A stretch of DNA of 64,000 nucleotides from Onstottus_A sp036505875 (lineage in GTDB: Bacteria; Acidobacteriota; Blastocatellia; UBA7656). The position numbers and the translations under genes were made by a program. Below the pieces are notes generated by a model. The model searched no databases and was not told the origin of the DNA. It worked only from the letters and a program-made list of their open reading frames with translations. The stretch spans positions 14,874 through 78,873 of the forward strand of contig DASXSR010000324.1 in assembly GCA_036505875.1 (NCBI GenBank). The letters run 5' to 3'. Below, piece after piece: positions 24,807 through 33,562 of this stretch (within the stretch, counting starts at the first letter, position 1; the number at the start of each line of letters is the position of its first letter).

Positions 24807-25531
24807 TTCTTTTTACTCCTCTGCATTCGCTCTCCACTGAGGACCAATCGCTTCATCGCTGCTCGAAGAACGCGGCGCGCGCGGAAGGCTCGCACCTTGA
24901 CCTTCGATTGGCCCCACCCGGTCATCTCCGAAACTTCCTTCACCGAGAAACCGTCCCTATCGATTAGCACCACCACCAACCGGTCTTCAGGATCGAGCTT
25001 TGCCAACAATCGCTCGGCGATCTCGGCCGCGTCGCGCTGACGCTCCGCGCTTGCGTGACGCTCCTGCGCGACTTCGAACATCTGCAGCTCGAACCACTCA
25101 TCTTCCTTCTGCGTCTCGTGCGCCCACTGCTGCTCGATCCGCCGCCGCTGCGCGCGCAGGTGATCGTAACAAGCGTTCACTGTGATCTTAGCCACCCACG
25201 CTTCGAATGACCGCCCAAGAGTAAAAGTGCCCAGCGAGAAGTACGCTTTGGCGAAGACTTCCTGCGCGATGTCATCGATCATATCGCGGCGCCGGAAGAA
25301 GCTGCCGACTATGCTGAACACTCGTTGGCTGTGACGCCGCACCAGCGCCTCGAAGGCGTCGCCGTCCCCCGCCAGGCTACGCCTGATCAGCTCATCTTCA
25401 TCCCTTGCGCGAGCTGTTTCATCAGGCGTCGGCGCGTGTTCGTCCGCCAGGTGATCGAACTGTTCGTCAACGACAGCTTGACGAACAGTGCTATGCGCGT
25501 TGGGGTTATCTACGTTCAATCCACGCTCCAC
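24803..25531 (-). CDS. ECF-family RNA polymerase sigma factor
   Basis: 242 residues from a GTG. After an acidic N-terminal extension of about 45 residues, region 2 reads RRHSQRVFSIVGSFFRRRDMIDDIAQEVFAKAYFSL and region 4 reads RLLAKLDPEDRLVVVLIDRDG followed by FSVKEVSEMTGWGQSKVKVRAFRA, the helix-turn-helix. A longer than usual insert (about 150-170) separates the regions. The following genes encode its likely anti-sigma factor, a Spy-like protein, an Oar-like receptor and an EF-hand protein. No ECF-type promoter (GGAAC with a GTC-like -10) was seen in front of the GTG. Confidence 0.92.
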   Translation of the reverse strand: MERGLNVDNPNAHSTVRQAVVDEQFDHLADEHAPTPDETARARDEDELIRRSLAGDGDAFEALVRRHSQRVFSIVGSFFRRRDMIDDIAQEVFAKAYFSLGTFTLGRSFEAWVAKITVNACYDHLRAQRRRIEQQWAHETQKEDEWFELQMFEVAQERHASAERQRDAAEIAERLLAKLDPEDRLVVVLIDRDGFSVKEVSEMTGWGQSKVKVRAFRARRVLRAAMKRLVLSGERMQRSKKK

Positions 25532-25822
25532 TGTGTTGCTGGATAATCGTACCGGATGCTGCTCTCACAGACTGCCGGCGCGATCGGGGTTGATCAGTTT
25601 AACTAAACTCGACTAACGCTCTAACGCTAGCTTTGTTCGGCTTTTTCATCAACCCGCAGCCACTCTAATCGGCTGCGTCCCACAGCGAGTCGTCGCGTGG
25701 AATGACCCGCTCCCCGGCCACGTGTATTTGCAAAGAGCTGTTGCTGACCTGCGCGCTACTCGGCCAGCACCGTATAAGACGATAAGAATACGGGAATGGT
25801 TACTAAAAGTCTGAAGATATTA

Positions 25823-27157
25823 CTAGTACAACGGTTTGATCGCCGCGCCTGTGAAGTAGTGGGAGAGGATTTCTTGATGCCGATATTCGCGATCTGCCAT
25901 CACTGCCGCGCCGATCTGGCAAAGTCCCACGCCGTGTCCCCATCCCGCACCGATCAGGCTGAATCGGGCTGGATACTCGGAAGGTTCTCCGCCTGCGACT
26001 TGAACTACAAACGCCGAGCTGTACAGGTGCGAGCGCGAAAGTGCGCGGCGAATCTCCAGTTCCTTGCCGATCACCAGCGTTCGCTTCTCACCGGCGATCC
26101 TCAGCTTTATGATCCGACCCGACTCACCGCGCTCGATGGGGACCAACGCCCTGAGCCGTCCAAAGTCCACACCCAGCTTCGAAAGTAAGATCGAGCACAA
26201 CTCGTCTTGCGAATAGTCGACGCGCCAACGATAGAAGTCTCGCGTCTCCTGGTCCAGGCCCGGCAGAATATTGGCCAGAAGCTCCGGTGTCGGCATGCCG
26301 CAGTAGGCGAGCGGCGATTCGGTGATCCAATCCTCCGCGTTGGCATCGATCGACAGCGGAAGCCGATAACCCGGGGCGATGTTTCCCGGACCGTCAAACA
26401 CCGGCTTGAGATAAGGCACGTCGCGATCTTGCCACGCGGCGCTGTAGCTCTCGGTCATTCCGCCGCAGCACTTCGAATAGCGGGCGTCGCAAACGTCATC
26501 ACCGTACATCAGCGCCTGGCCCTTGGTGTCGCGGACGGCCGCAAAGGCGGTCTCAGACAGAGCCTTCGATATGCCTTGATATCTCTGGCAGTGATCGTCC
26601 GCGCAAACGTCAAAGTCTTGATGGTTGTCGCGGCTATACCAGCGTATGATTTCTTCGTCCGAACCGTCGCTTTGCGCTGCTCGCGTTAATGTTGGAGCCG
26701 CGGGGTCTGCTCTTCTCAATTGCGCGAGCAGCCAGCTCCGGGACACGATGGCGTGGGCTCGAAGAAACTCAGGCGGGCAAGACGCGCTCATCTCCGAGGA
26801 GATGACGCTTACCAGATAAGACTCGAGCGGCAACTCGTTGATGAAAGTTACACCATTGCCGCTCGGAATCAGTTTCAGAGTGCCCTGGAACTGCTCGGTC
26901 TCCTCGCGCTCCCAGTGGAAGTCGATGCCGATCTTCACGTTGTGAACTATGAAACGGCACGAGTCGAAGTCAACCGGGGTTAGAGCGATCGTCGGCGCGC
27001 TGATTGCGGTTTCGCCTTCCAGCCTGACCGCGCCGTTTTGAGGTGATGCTGTGTAGATGCCTGCCTTGACCGGACGGCGGTCACCGGTCACAAAAGCGCC
27101 TTCCAACGCGAAGCGCACCGCGGTCGCGGTCATCAACCCAACTCTGATTGTGGGCAT
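25823..27157 (-). CDS. SpoIID/LytB-domain protein
   Basis: 444 residues from the ATG at 27157. The N-terminal third is a beta-rich region (PTIRVGLMTATAVRFALEG). The SpoIID part begins with FINELPLESYLVSVISSEM and SCPPEFLRAHAIVSRSWLL, and ends with GWGHGVGLCQIGAAVMADREYRHQEILSHYF, the family signature. SpoIID enzymes are lytic transglycosylases on denuded peptidoglycan; homologues are common outside spore formers. There is no signal peptide, which is odd for a wall enzyme, and a small Cys/Asp-rich region CADDHCQRYQGI sits in the middle. No ribosome binding site is apparent. Neighbours give no operon hint. Confidence 0.85.
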   Translation of the reverse strand: MPTIRVGLMTATAVRFALEGAFVTGDRRPVKAGIYTASPQNGAVRLEGETAISAPTIALTPVDFDSCRFIVHNVKIGIDFHWEREETEQFQGTLKLIPSGNGVTFINELPLESYLVSVISSEMSASCPPEFLRAHAIVSRSWLLAQLRRADPAAPTLTRAAQSDGSDEEIIRWYSRDNHQDFDVCADDHCQRYQGISKALSETAFAAVRDTKGQALMYGDDVCDARYSKCCGGMTESYSAAWQDRDVPYLKPVFDGPGNIAPGYRLPLSIDANAEDWITESPLAYCGMPTPELLANILPGLDQETRDFYRWRVDYSQDELCSILLSKLGVDFGRLRALVPIERGESGRIIKLRIAGEKRTLVIGKELEIRRALSRSHLYSSAFVVQVAGGEPSEYPARFSLIGAGWGHGVGLCQIGAAVMADREYRHQEILSHYFTGAAIKPLY

Positions 27158-27252
27158 ACTGGACAATGTTCAGTGAATATAAAGGCTGTGAGTATGACGA
27201 GACAAGCTGGGATACAAGCGCGCTCGCCGCGGCGAAGCGCGAGAGCTCGTGC

Positions 27253-29424
27253 CTAAAACTTTAACTTGATCCCGCCGTTGAAGACTCGGCCTTCGGTGTG
27301 AGTATAGATCTCGCTGAACGTCGGGCTTTGGTGAGGCGGAAGCACCACCGGTCCGAAGCGGCTTTGACGCGTGTCGGTGATGTTCTCGGCGTTTACGAAC
27401 AGACTCATCTTCCCGAAGGTCTTCTCGCCGAACAGGCCGAAGACCGAGAAAGACTTCGTCTTGACCCCGGTGCTCAAGAGCTGGCTGCTGCTGTAGTAGG
27501 CTTCCAGACCGGCTTTGAAATCCCCATCTTTTTCAAACAGCAACGCTGAGTTTATTCGGCTTCTCGGAACGAGTGGCAATGTTTGATCTCCCGTCAGGTA
27601 GCTCGCTTTTGCGTCAGTGAAGGTGTAGCCGGCGAATAGTTTCACCAGGTCATAAACGATGCGCACGTTCGTCTCAAAGCCGGCGCTTCGGATCGGCTGG
27701 CCGGCATTCACGAAACTGAAAACGCCGCCGCCGCTCGCGTTCAATAACAGCGGGTTCTCGATTCTCGTGTAGAAGAACATCTGATTGAGCGACCAGGAGA
27801 CTTTCTCGCCCATCCTTTTTCGGTAATTCACATCGAAGGTCCCGCCACCGCTGCGCTCGGCCTTGATCGTACGATCAATCGGAAGGACGTTTCGAAAGAG
27901 CAGCATTTCGGCTTGCTCGGCGAAAATGCTCGGCGCTTTGTAGCCAAGGCCCACACCGAAGCGGCTGGTGAGATTGTCAGTGAGCCTGTACAAGATCGAC
28001 ACGCGAGGCAAAGGGAAAACACCGTAATGTCGAAGGTGATCGAGACGAAGCCCGGCTTCGAGAGATAATCTGCTGGTGAGATCGAAATTGTCCTGAGCGT
28101 ATACCCCAATGGTTGTTCGTGTTTCGTTGCGCTTGATCAGACTGCTGTCTGAGGACTCCCTGAACCGGTCGTAGACAGAGTTGAAACCGAACACAAGCGC
28201 GTGATTTCCCGCGGGCTGAAAATACGAAACGTCGGTGTAAGAGTTGAACTGCCGGCCTTTGAACAAGTAATCCGGAATCTCGATCTTCCGGCTGAAAGAG
28301 GCAATGCTTTGTTTGGCGATGATCTTTTTGCCGGAGGAGAATTCACGCTCGAACTGCGCGGTGGTGATGTTTCGAAGCGACCTATCTTCCTCGAAGTATC
28401 GGTGGAAGTCATCGGCCCTACCGCGAATGAGAAAGATGTCGCCGCCCTTTCGGTTCTGGTATGTCGTCGAATTTCCGATTATCAGGCGGGTCTTGTCGTC
28501 AAGATAAAAGAAACCTCTCGGGTTGAGATTGAACGATTGAGTCCTTGGAAGCTCGGTGAAATCGTCAGCGTCAACATCATATTCTCTCTGATAGTTGACT
28601 GAACCGAGAAACGTGTAGCCCAGTCGCCTGAACCTCTGTGAGTCGAACAAGGAAAAGTCAGTTCCGAGCGCCGTCGTTTGATTGAAGATCATCGACGTAA
28701 CGCGTTTCTGTTGCGGGTCTTTGCTGATGAAATTGACGACTCCGGCGATCGCTCCACCGCCGTAAAATGTCGCCGAGGGCCCTTTGATGATCTCGACCTG
28801 TTTCAGGTCGAGCGGCGGAATGTCCAGGAGACTCAGGCTCCCCGAGAACCCGCCAAACGCAGGAAACCCATCTTTGAGGATTTGCGTGTATCTGCCGTCC
28901 AGCCCTTGAATGCGAATGCTCTGAGTGTTGGATGTGGCGGAAGTCTGCTGGACCTTGATTCCCGTGCTCTCGTTGAGGACCATCGAAACGTTCGACGGGC
29001 GCATGCTAATTTTCTCGTCCAGCTCTTCTTCATTAATGGCTTCGATGCGCGTCGGCACATCTTCAATCTCACGGCTGATGCGGGTAGTTGACGTGATGGT
29101 CACTTCACCAAGCTCGTTGTGGACCTTGATGAGAATTGATCGCTCACCCTGGTCGAGAAGCGGGAAAGTGAATTTCGTCTCTTTAGTTTCGTAGCCCGGT
29201 GAAAAGACTTCGATGATATGCTCGCCGTTGGGGACGTTGGTCAATTCGACTCTTCCATTGGCGTCGGTCGTTGCGGTGATTTCCGTGCCTTTGACCGAAA
29301 CGGTTGCGCCCGCCACTGGTTGCTTAGTCTCCGCGTTCTTGATCGAGGCCTTGAATGTGTTTTGCGCGAAGGCGACCTGCCAGGTCAGCAGGAAGGAAAG
29401 AAGTAGGAGGATGCCGTGTCTCAT
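27253..29424 (-). CDS. TonB-dependent receptor with carboxypeptidase-like N-terminal domain
   Basis: 723 residues. Signal peptide 1-20, a carboxypeptidase-regulatory-like domain (about 22-105; AETKQPVAGATVSVKGT), then the TonB plug: RIEAINEEELDEKISMRPSN, IRIQGLDGRYTQILKDGFP, and LKQVEIIKGPSATFYGGGAIAGVVNFISK, followed by a 22-strand barrel ending FNGGIKLKF. It is an outer-membrane importer for a metal chelate, vitamin or sugar. Sequence style (Lys, Asn, Phe-rich) resembles Bacteroidota receptors rather than the Oar-like receptor upstream, so transfer is possible. A small Cys-containing protein gene lies 108 bases upstream on the same strand. Confidence 0.92.
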   Translation of the reverse strand: MRHGILLLLSFLLTWQVAFAQNTFKASIKNAETKQPVAGATVSVKGTEITATTDANGRVELTNVPNGEHIIEVFSPGYETKETKFTFPLLDQGERSILIKVHNELGEVTITSTTRISREIEDVPTRIEAINEEELDEKISMRPSNVSMVLNESTGIKVQQTSATSNTQSIRIQGLDGRYTQILKDGFPAFGGFSGSLSLLDIPPLDLKQVEIIKGPSATFYGGGAIAGVVNFISKDPQQKRVTSMIFNQTTALGTDFSLFDSQRFRRLGYTFLGSVNYQREYDVDADDFTELPRTQSFNLNPRGFFYLDDKTRLIIGNSTTYQNRKGGDIFLIRGRADDFHRYFEEDRSLRNITTAQFEREFSSGKKIIAKQSIASFSRKIEIPDYLFKGRQFNSYTDVSYFQPAGNHALVFGFNSVYDRFRESSDSSLIKRNETRTTIGVYAQDNFDLTSRLSLEAGLRLDHLRHYGVFPLPRVSILYRLTDNLTSRFGVGLGYKAPSIFAEQAEMLLFRNVLPIDRTIKAERSGGGTFDVNYRKRMGEKVSWSLNQMFFYTRIENPLLLNASGGGVFSFVNAGQPIRSAGFETNVRIVYDLVKLFAGYTFTDAKASYLTGDQTLPLVPRSRINSALLFEKDGDFKAGLEAYYSSSQLLSTGVKTKSFSVFGLFGEKTFGKMSLFVNAENITDTRQSRFGPVVLPPHQSPTFSEIYTHTEGRVFNGGIKLKF

Positions 29425-29532
29425 GATCTTAATTAACCCTTTCGAAACTTAAGCCAACAAGATCGACGCACACCTGATGAGCATTTGGCTAACGCCGAAT
29501 GAAATGCGGATTAGAAGTCTAAACGCCGGCAG

Positions 29533-29895
29533 CTAAATCTGAAGTTGAGGCAGGCTCTTGAGCGGCGGGACTGCGAATGGCTGCCGTTGCTGAAGCGAGG
29601 CCAACGCGAGACTATCAATCTGAGATTGAACGGAATCATTTAGGCCGGAAACCACAACTGATGTGTGAAGGTCTAGCCCATTGCCTTCGCGTTCGCGAAT
29701 TGCCGCCTTCGGAAAGGAAGTCAGCGGACAGCCTTCGCAATCAGATCCGGCCATTCTCTCGGTTGCTGTTGAAACTCTGTCGTTACGGTGCTCTACACCT
29801 TCCCGGGTACAAATCGAAACACAGGCGACAAAAAGCCAGAGCAAACTGACGGGCAGCAAAATCGCGATCCACTTATTGAGCGAAGCGCATTTCAT
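29533..29895 (-). CDS. Small secreted or lipid-anchored protein with a CxxC motif
   Basis: 120 residues from the ATG at 29895. A hydrophobic stretch at about 9-24 (WIAILLPVSLLWLFVACVS) is followed by cysteines, and FVAC is a marginal lipobox. The middle carries DCEGCPLTSFPKA, then a Ser/Leu/Gln-rich tail. I do not recognise a family. It lies just upstream of, and in line with, the TonB receptor, so it may handle the same ligand; a metal-binding role for the CxxC is a guess. A TTG at 29928 would add 11 residues. Confidence 0.5.
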   Translation of the reverse strand: MKCASLNKWIAILLPVSLLWLFVACVSICTREGVEHRNDRVSTATERMAGSDCEGCPLTSFPKAAIREREGNGLDLHTSVVVSGLNDSVQSQIDSLALASLQQRQPFAVPPLKSLPQLQI

Positions 29896-29963
29896 TAGCA
29901 GCGCAAAATGATACAAGACGGATTCCAATTAGGCAATTGGCTTCCTGAATATAGGACTGCGGC

Positions 29964-30965
29964 TCAGTCAATCGCAAATGCATCGATCATCGCGCACACA
30001 TCGTCTCCAAGCGGATAGAGAACCGGACAAGTGCAACCGGTGTCGATGTATTCCTGCACTTTCGCGTGACACTCGTCAGGCGTGCCCGAGGCTGTGATGA
30101 GCTGAACGACTTCATCGGGGACCAGCTTCATAGCTTCACGAATCTGACGCTCTTCAGCAGGCCAAGTCAAGACACGACTGATCTCGTCAAGCAAGTCCGG
30201 TCTCACGCCGCTCGCTTTCATTATGTGCGGCTGCTGGCCGAGATACTGAGTGACTAACTCGCGAGCATTGTCCAACGCTCGAGAACGGTCCTTGTCCAGC
30301 GAGCAAACCACGAGTTGGGGGCGATCGATCTGCTCGAGGGTGCGACCCGCGCGTTCGGCGCCGGCGCGAAGATGTTCCATCGCTTCGCGGTTGTAAGCGG
30401 GCGACACGAGATAGTTGAGCAAGACTCCGTCGGCTATCTCGCCTGCAAGCTCCATCATCTTCATTCCAGTCGCGCCGACGTAAATTGGAACCGCCTTGGG
30501 CGAGCGGTCGCCATGAACGATGTCGATCTCGATGTCCTCGACCTGGACGAACTCGCCCTTGAAGGTGACCTTCTCCATCGCGAGCAACCGGCGCACGACC
30601 TCAACGGTTTCGCGCATTGCTTGAAGCGGCTTGCGACGATTGACTCCGACTTTTGACGCAAGCGGCTCCCACCACACGCCCAGTCCGCACATCGCGCGAC
30701 CAGGCGCGAGATCGTCTAAGGTTGAAAACGTGGCAGCGATCAAAGCCGCGTTGCGGGTCCAGTTGTTGATCACGCCAGAACCGATTTTGATTCGCTCGGT
30801 GGTCGCAGCATAAGCCGCCATCGGAACGATCGCATCGCGCACGAGTCGTGATTCGGCCTGCCACACGGCTTCGAAGCCTCGCGACTCGGCGTAACGCACA
30901 TAGTCTATCGCTTCACGAAGCGGATGTTTGTCCTGGAGGTAAAGTGCAACTCGGCTGTTCGTCAT
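29964..30965 (-). CDS. LLM-class flavin (F420-type) oxidoreductase
   Basis: 333 residues from the ATG at 30965. It has the luciferase-like monooxygenase fold: N-terminal RVALYLQDKHPLREAIDYVRYAESRG, EAVWQAESRLVRDAIVPMAAYAATTERIKIGSGV, GLGVWWEPLA, the IYVGATG loop, and a C-terminal DECHAKVQEYIDTGC. This pattern matches F420-dependent reductases such as methylene-H4MPT reductase-like enzymes; whether it uses F420 or FMN cannot be decided. The open frame extends 525 bases further upstream, but only to a start that overlaps the divergent VOC gene. A TATAAT lies 37 bases upstream on the minus strand. Confidence 0.88.
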   Translation of the reverse strand: MTNSRVALYLQDKHPLREAIDYVRYAESRGFEAVWQAESRLVRDAIVPMAAYAATTERIKIGSGVINNWTRNAALIAATFSTLDDLAPGRAMCGLGVWWEPLASKVGVNRRKPLQAMRETVEVVRRLLAMEKVTFKGEFVQVEDIEIDIVHGDRSPKAVPIYVGATGMKMMELAGEIADGVLLNYLVSPAYNREAMEHLRAGAERAGRTLEQIDRPQLVVCSLDKDRSRALDNARELVTQYLGQQPHIMKASGVRPDLLDEISRVLTWPAEERQIREAMKLVPDEVVQLITASGTPDECHAKVQEYIDTGCTCPVLYPLGDDVCAMIDAFAID

Positions 30966-31001
30966 ATTCCTACGGGTCCTTTTAGCGAAATTGCTTGGGA
31001 C

Positions 31002-31007
31002 ATTATA
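31002..31007 (-). promoter_or_regulatory. Putative -10 box of the LLM oxidoreductase gene
   Basis: On the minus strand a perfect TATAAT stands 37 bases before the ATG. Upstream at a spacing of 15-17 lie TTGCTC and ACTTGC, partial -35 matches. Confidence 0.45.
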
Positions 31008-31154
31008 CAATTGTGCGGTCGCGAGCAAGTGGAACAGATCCCAGCGTATTTTGAGTGTTGAACATGCAACCACTACGTGGTTGTAAAACGAGGTTGTCCT
31101 GTTTTCGACGTTGCACGACACACCGAAGTGTCGGGCACGTTGGAAGGAGTCAAT

Positions 31155-31532
31155 ATGCTGCCAATACGAGGAGTTTACGAAGTCGCGATTCGCGTCAAAG
31201 ACCTGACGAAAGCCGAGCCTTTTTATCGCGAAGTGCTTGGTCTGGAAGTCGGCATTCGAGATGAAAAGCGGAACTGGCTGTTCTTGCGAGCGGGCGGCGA
31301 TGGGGGAATCGTTGTGCTTCAAGAAGATAAAGGGGAATGGCCGTTGCAGCATTTCGCGTTCACGATTGATGAATCTGATATTGAACAGGCGGCATCGGCT
31401 CTTCGAGAACAAGGTGTCGAAGTGGAAGGGCCGATTTTTCACGGTTGGATGCCCGCAACTTCGCTTTACTTCAAAGATCCGGATGGCCACGCGCTTGAGT
31501 TGTGCGCCAATGCAAAGCGAGCAAGGCAGTGA
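31155..31532 (+). CDS. VOC-family (glyoxalase/dioxygenase fold) protein
   Basis: 125 residues from the ATG at 31155 with AAGGAG five bases upstream. The protein has the paired beta-alpha-beta-beta-beta pattern of the VOC family: VYEVAIRVKDLTKAEPFYREVLGLEV at the start, HFAFTIDESDIEQAASAL in the second module and YFKDPDGHALEL at the end with the metal-ligand Glu. His, and Glu are placed as in glyoxalase I and fosfomycin-resistance proteins, but the substrate is unknown. Its stop overlaps the start of the D-aminoacylase gene (GTGA). Confidence 0.87.
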   Translation: MLPIRGVYEVAIRVKDLTKAEPFYREVLGLEVGIRDEKRNWLFLRAGGDGGIVVLQEDKGEWPLQHFAFTIDESDIEQAASALREQGVEVEGPIFHGWMPATSLYFKDPDGHALELCANAKRARQ

Positions 31533-33169
31533 TTAAGACACCAGACCTAATACTCAGGCGAGGCGAGATCATAGACGGCACGGGCTGCCCTGCATTCATC
31601 GGCGACGTTGCGATCCGTCACAACTGGATTCTCGCGGTCGACGACGCGCCGGGATCGCTTCACTGCGCTGTGCAAGAGCTCGATTGCAAAGACTTGGTTA
31701 TCGCACCGGGCTTCATCGACACTCACAGCCACTCAGACCTTCGCGTGTTAACCGAGCCCGAGCTACCGATGAAGGTCCGCCAGGGCATCACCCTTGAAGT
31801 ATTCGGACAGGACGGCATCTCTGTCGCTCCCATTCGCAGGGCTGACCGCCCGCAGATGGAGCGAACGCTCGCCGGTCTGCTTGGCAAGCTTGATCGCGAA
31901 TGGGACTGGGAGTCGGTGGGTGAGTACCTTGCGGCGATTGACCGAGCGAGGCCGTCGCTTGATTGCAGCTATTTGATCCCGCACGGAGCAGTTCGGTTGA
32001 GCGCGATGGGAATGGAAGATCGGCAGGCGACGCCTCAGGAAATCACGGCGATGCAGGAGCTGATTCGCCAATCGATGCGCGAGGGCGCGCTCGGAATGTC
32101 GACCGGTTTGATCTATCCGCCTTGTTGTTTTGCAGACACATCGGAGTTGATCGAGCTGTGCAAAGCCGTCGCCGAATTTGACGGCGTTTTCGTCGCGCAC
32201 ATGCGCAGCGAGAGCGATTACCTCGAAGACGCCGTCGCTGAGATGATTGAGATTGGAAAGCGCTCAGGTGTGCGTGTGCACATCTCCCACTTCAAAGTCG
32301 CCGGGCGCGAGAATTGGCCGATCATCGACGGCGTGCTGGAGATGGTCCGCATCGCCCGGGCCGAAGGCTTGCGACTGACGGCGGATCAATATCCCTACAT
32401 AGCGGGGTCGACCATGCTCGGCGCGATCTTGCCTCCGTGGGCGCACGCGGGAGGAGTCGAAGAAACTCTCGCGCGGCTTGCCGGCGCAGAGGAGCGCGAG
32501 CGAATGCGCGACGCTATGCTCTCGCGCGAGCGGTCGGAGTGGGACAACTTTTGGAAGTGGTCGGGCCCGGAAGGGATCATCGTGTCGGACATTCCTTCGG
32601 GGCGTCATCCAGAATTCGTTGGCAAGAATCTGGCTGAAGCGGGGGCGCTCTCAAACAAATCTGACAGCCGAGTCAGCGAAGAAGCCGCCGCCGATTTCGC
32701 ATTTGATCTCTTAGCCGAAGAGCGCATGGGCGTCGGGATGATTTCATTCAGCCAATCCGAAGAAGTCGTCCAAAAGATCATGCGCGAGCCTTACGTGAAC
32801 GTTTGCACCGATGGTCTGCTTGGAGGCAAGCCTCACCCTCGGGCGTACGGAACCTACCCGCGAATACTTGGGCGCTACGTGCGGGAGTTGAATGTATTGA
32901 AGCTCGAAGAAGCCGTGCGCAAGATGAGCGGGCTTGCGGCGGAGACTTTCAGCCTTAAGCACTACGGCTGCATCGAAGAGGGCTGGCAGGCAAACCTGGT
33001 GGTGTTCGATCCTCAACGAGTGATTGATCGCGCGACCTTCGAAGATTCAAAGCAATATCCGGAGGGAATCGAGCACGTGATTGTTGAGGGCCAGCCGGTG
33101 GTTCGGCATCGAGAAAATTACAATTCAGGAAGCGGTACTGCAATTAAGTTGGAGCCCCGCACGTTGTAG
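31529..33169 (+). CDS. D-aminoacylase-type amidohydrolase
   Basis: 546 residues from GTG at 31529, which overlaps the previous stop. Amidohydrolase fold: the metal site starts with GFIDTHSHSDL, continues with HISHFK and GLLGGKPHPRAYGTYPRIL, and ends with the composite-domain strand QANLVVFDPQRV. Members cleave N-acyl-D-amino acids or related N-substituted compounds. In the metal region this protein reads LEVFGQDGISVAP: the Cys of classic D-aminoacylases is missing and a Glu is present, as in a related subgroup with unclear substrates. The VOC partner suggests a detoxification or scavenging pathway. A start at 31502 inside the VOC gene is less likely. Confidence 0.9.
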   Translation: MIKTPDLILRRGEIIDGTGCPAFIGDVAIRHNWILAVDDAPGSLHCAVQELDCKDLVIAPGFIDTHSHSDLRVLTEPELPMKVRQGITLEVFGQDGISVAPIRRADRPQMERTLAGLLGKLDREWDWESVGEYLAAIDRARPSLDCSYLIPHGAVRLSAMGMEDRQATPQEITAMQELIRQSMREGALGMSTGLIYPPCCFADTSELIELCKAVAEFDGVFVAHMRSESDYLEDAVAEMIEIGKRSGVRVHISHFKVAGRENWPIIDGVLEMVRIARAEGLRLTADQYPYIAGSTMLGAILPPWAHAGGVEETLARLAGAEERERMRDAMLSRERSEWDNFWKWSGPEGIIVSDIPSGRHPEFVGKNLAEAGALSNKSDSRVSEEAAADFAFDLLAEERMGVGMISFSQSEEVVQKIMREPYVNVCTDGLLGGKPHPRAYGTYPRILGRYVRELNVLKLEEAVRKMSGLAAETFSLKHYGCIEEGWQANLVVFDPQRVIDRATFEDSKQYPEGIEHVIVEGQPVVRHRENYNSGSGTAIKLEPRTL

Positions 33170-33216
33170 CGAGGTTCTCATAATCACGGATAGTTAGTAG
33201 TTCCTAAAAATCCCGT

Positions 33217-33507
33217 TCACCTGCTGACAACGGTTCTGGTCTCGCGCGTTGCTTCCCAACCGGACTCGTCATCCGAGTATCTTGACAGAAGCTCACCCAG
33301 AACTTTCTCACCATGAATCTTGCCGCTACTGAAGAATTTTTCTATTTCAACCGAGCCGTCGCGGAAAAACTCGATTTCCCAGCGCTCTCCCGGCGCGGCG
33401 GCGATGACCATGACTGCATCAGGGCGATTATGGGCGAGTGTGTAGTTGATTCCCCTTTGTTCCAAATCCCCCAAGAACGTGTCTAGTTTGTCAAATGCAG
33501 CGCTCAT
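33217..33507 (-). CDS. Small acidic protein of unknown function
   Basis: 96 residues with no membrane helix. It starts with FDKLDTFLGDLEQRGINYTLAHNR and continues with alternating strands (AVMVIAAAPGERWEIEFFRDGSVEIEKFF), suggesting an alpha-beta fold. The ATG has AAGAGG about eight bases before it. Proteins of this size and pattern are often immunity or anti-toxin-like, but I recognise no family. It lies 55 bases beyond the methyltransferase gene on the same strand. Confidence 0.55.
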   Translation of the reverse strand: MSAAFDKLDTFLGDLEQRGINYTLAHNRPDAVMVIAAAPGERWEIEFFRDGSVEIEKFFSSGKIHGEKVLGELLSRYSDDESGWEATRETRTVVSR

Positions 33508-33562
33508 CTGTCGAACCTCTTATCGGTTAGTAGCTTCCGAACAATTTTAAAGCCGGGTGCGT

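Noticed and set aside
29964..31490. A 508-residue form of the LLM oxidoreductase
   Set aside because: The extra N-terminal 175 residues run through the divergent VOC gene and its promoter region; the family starts at the ATG at 30965.
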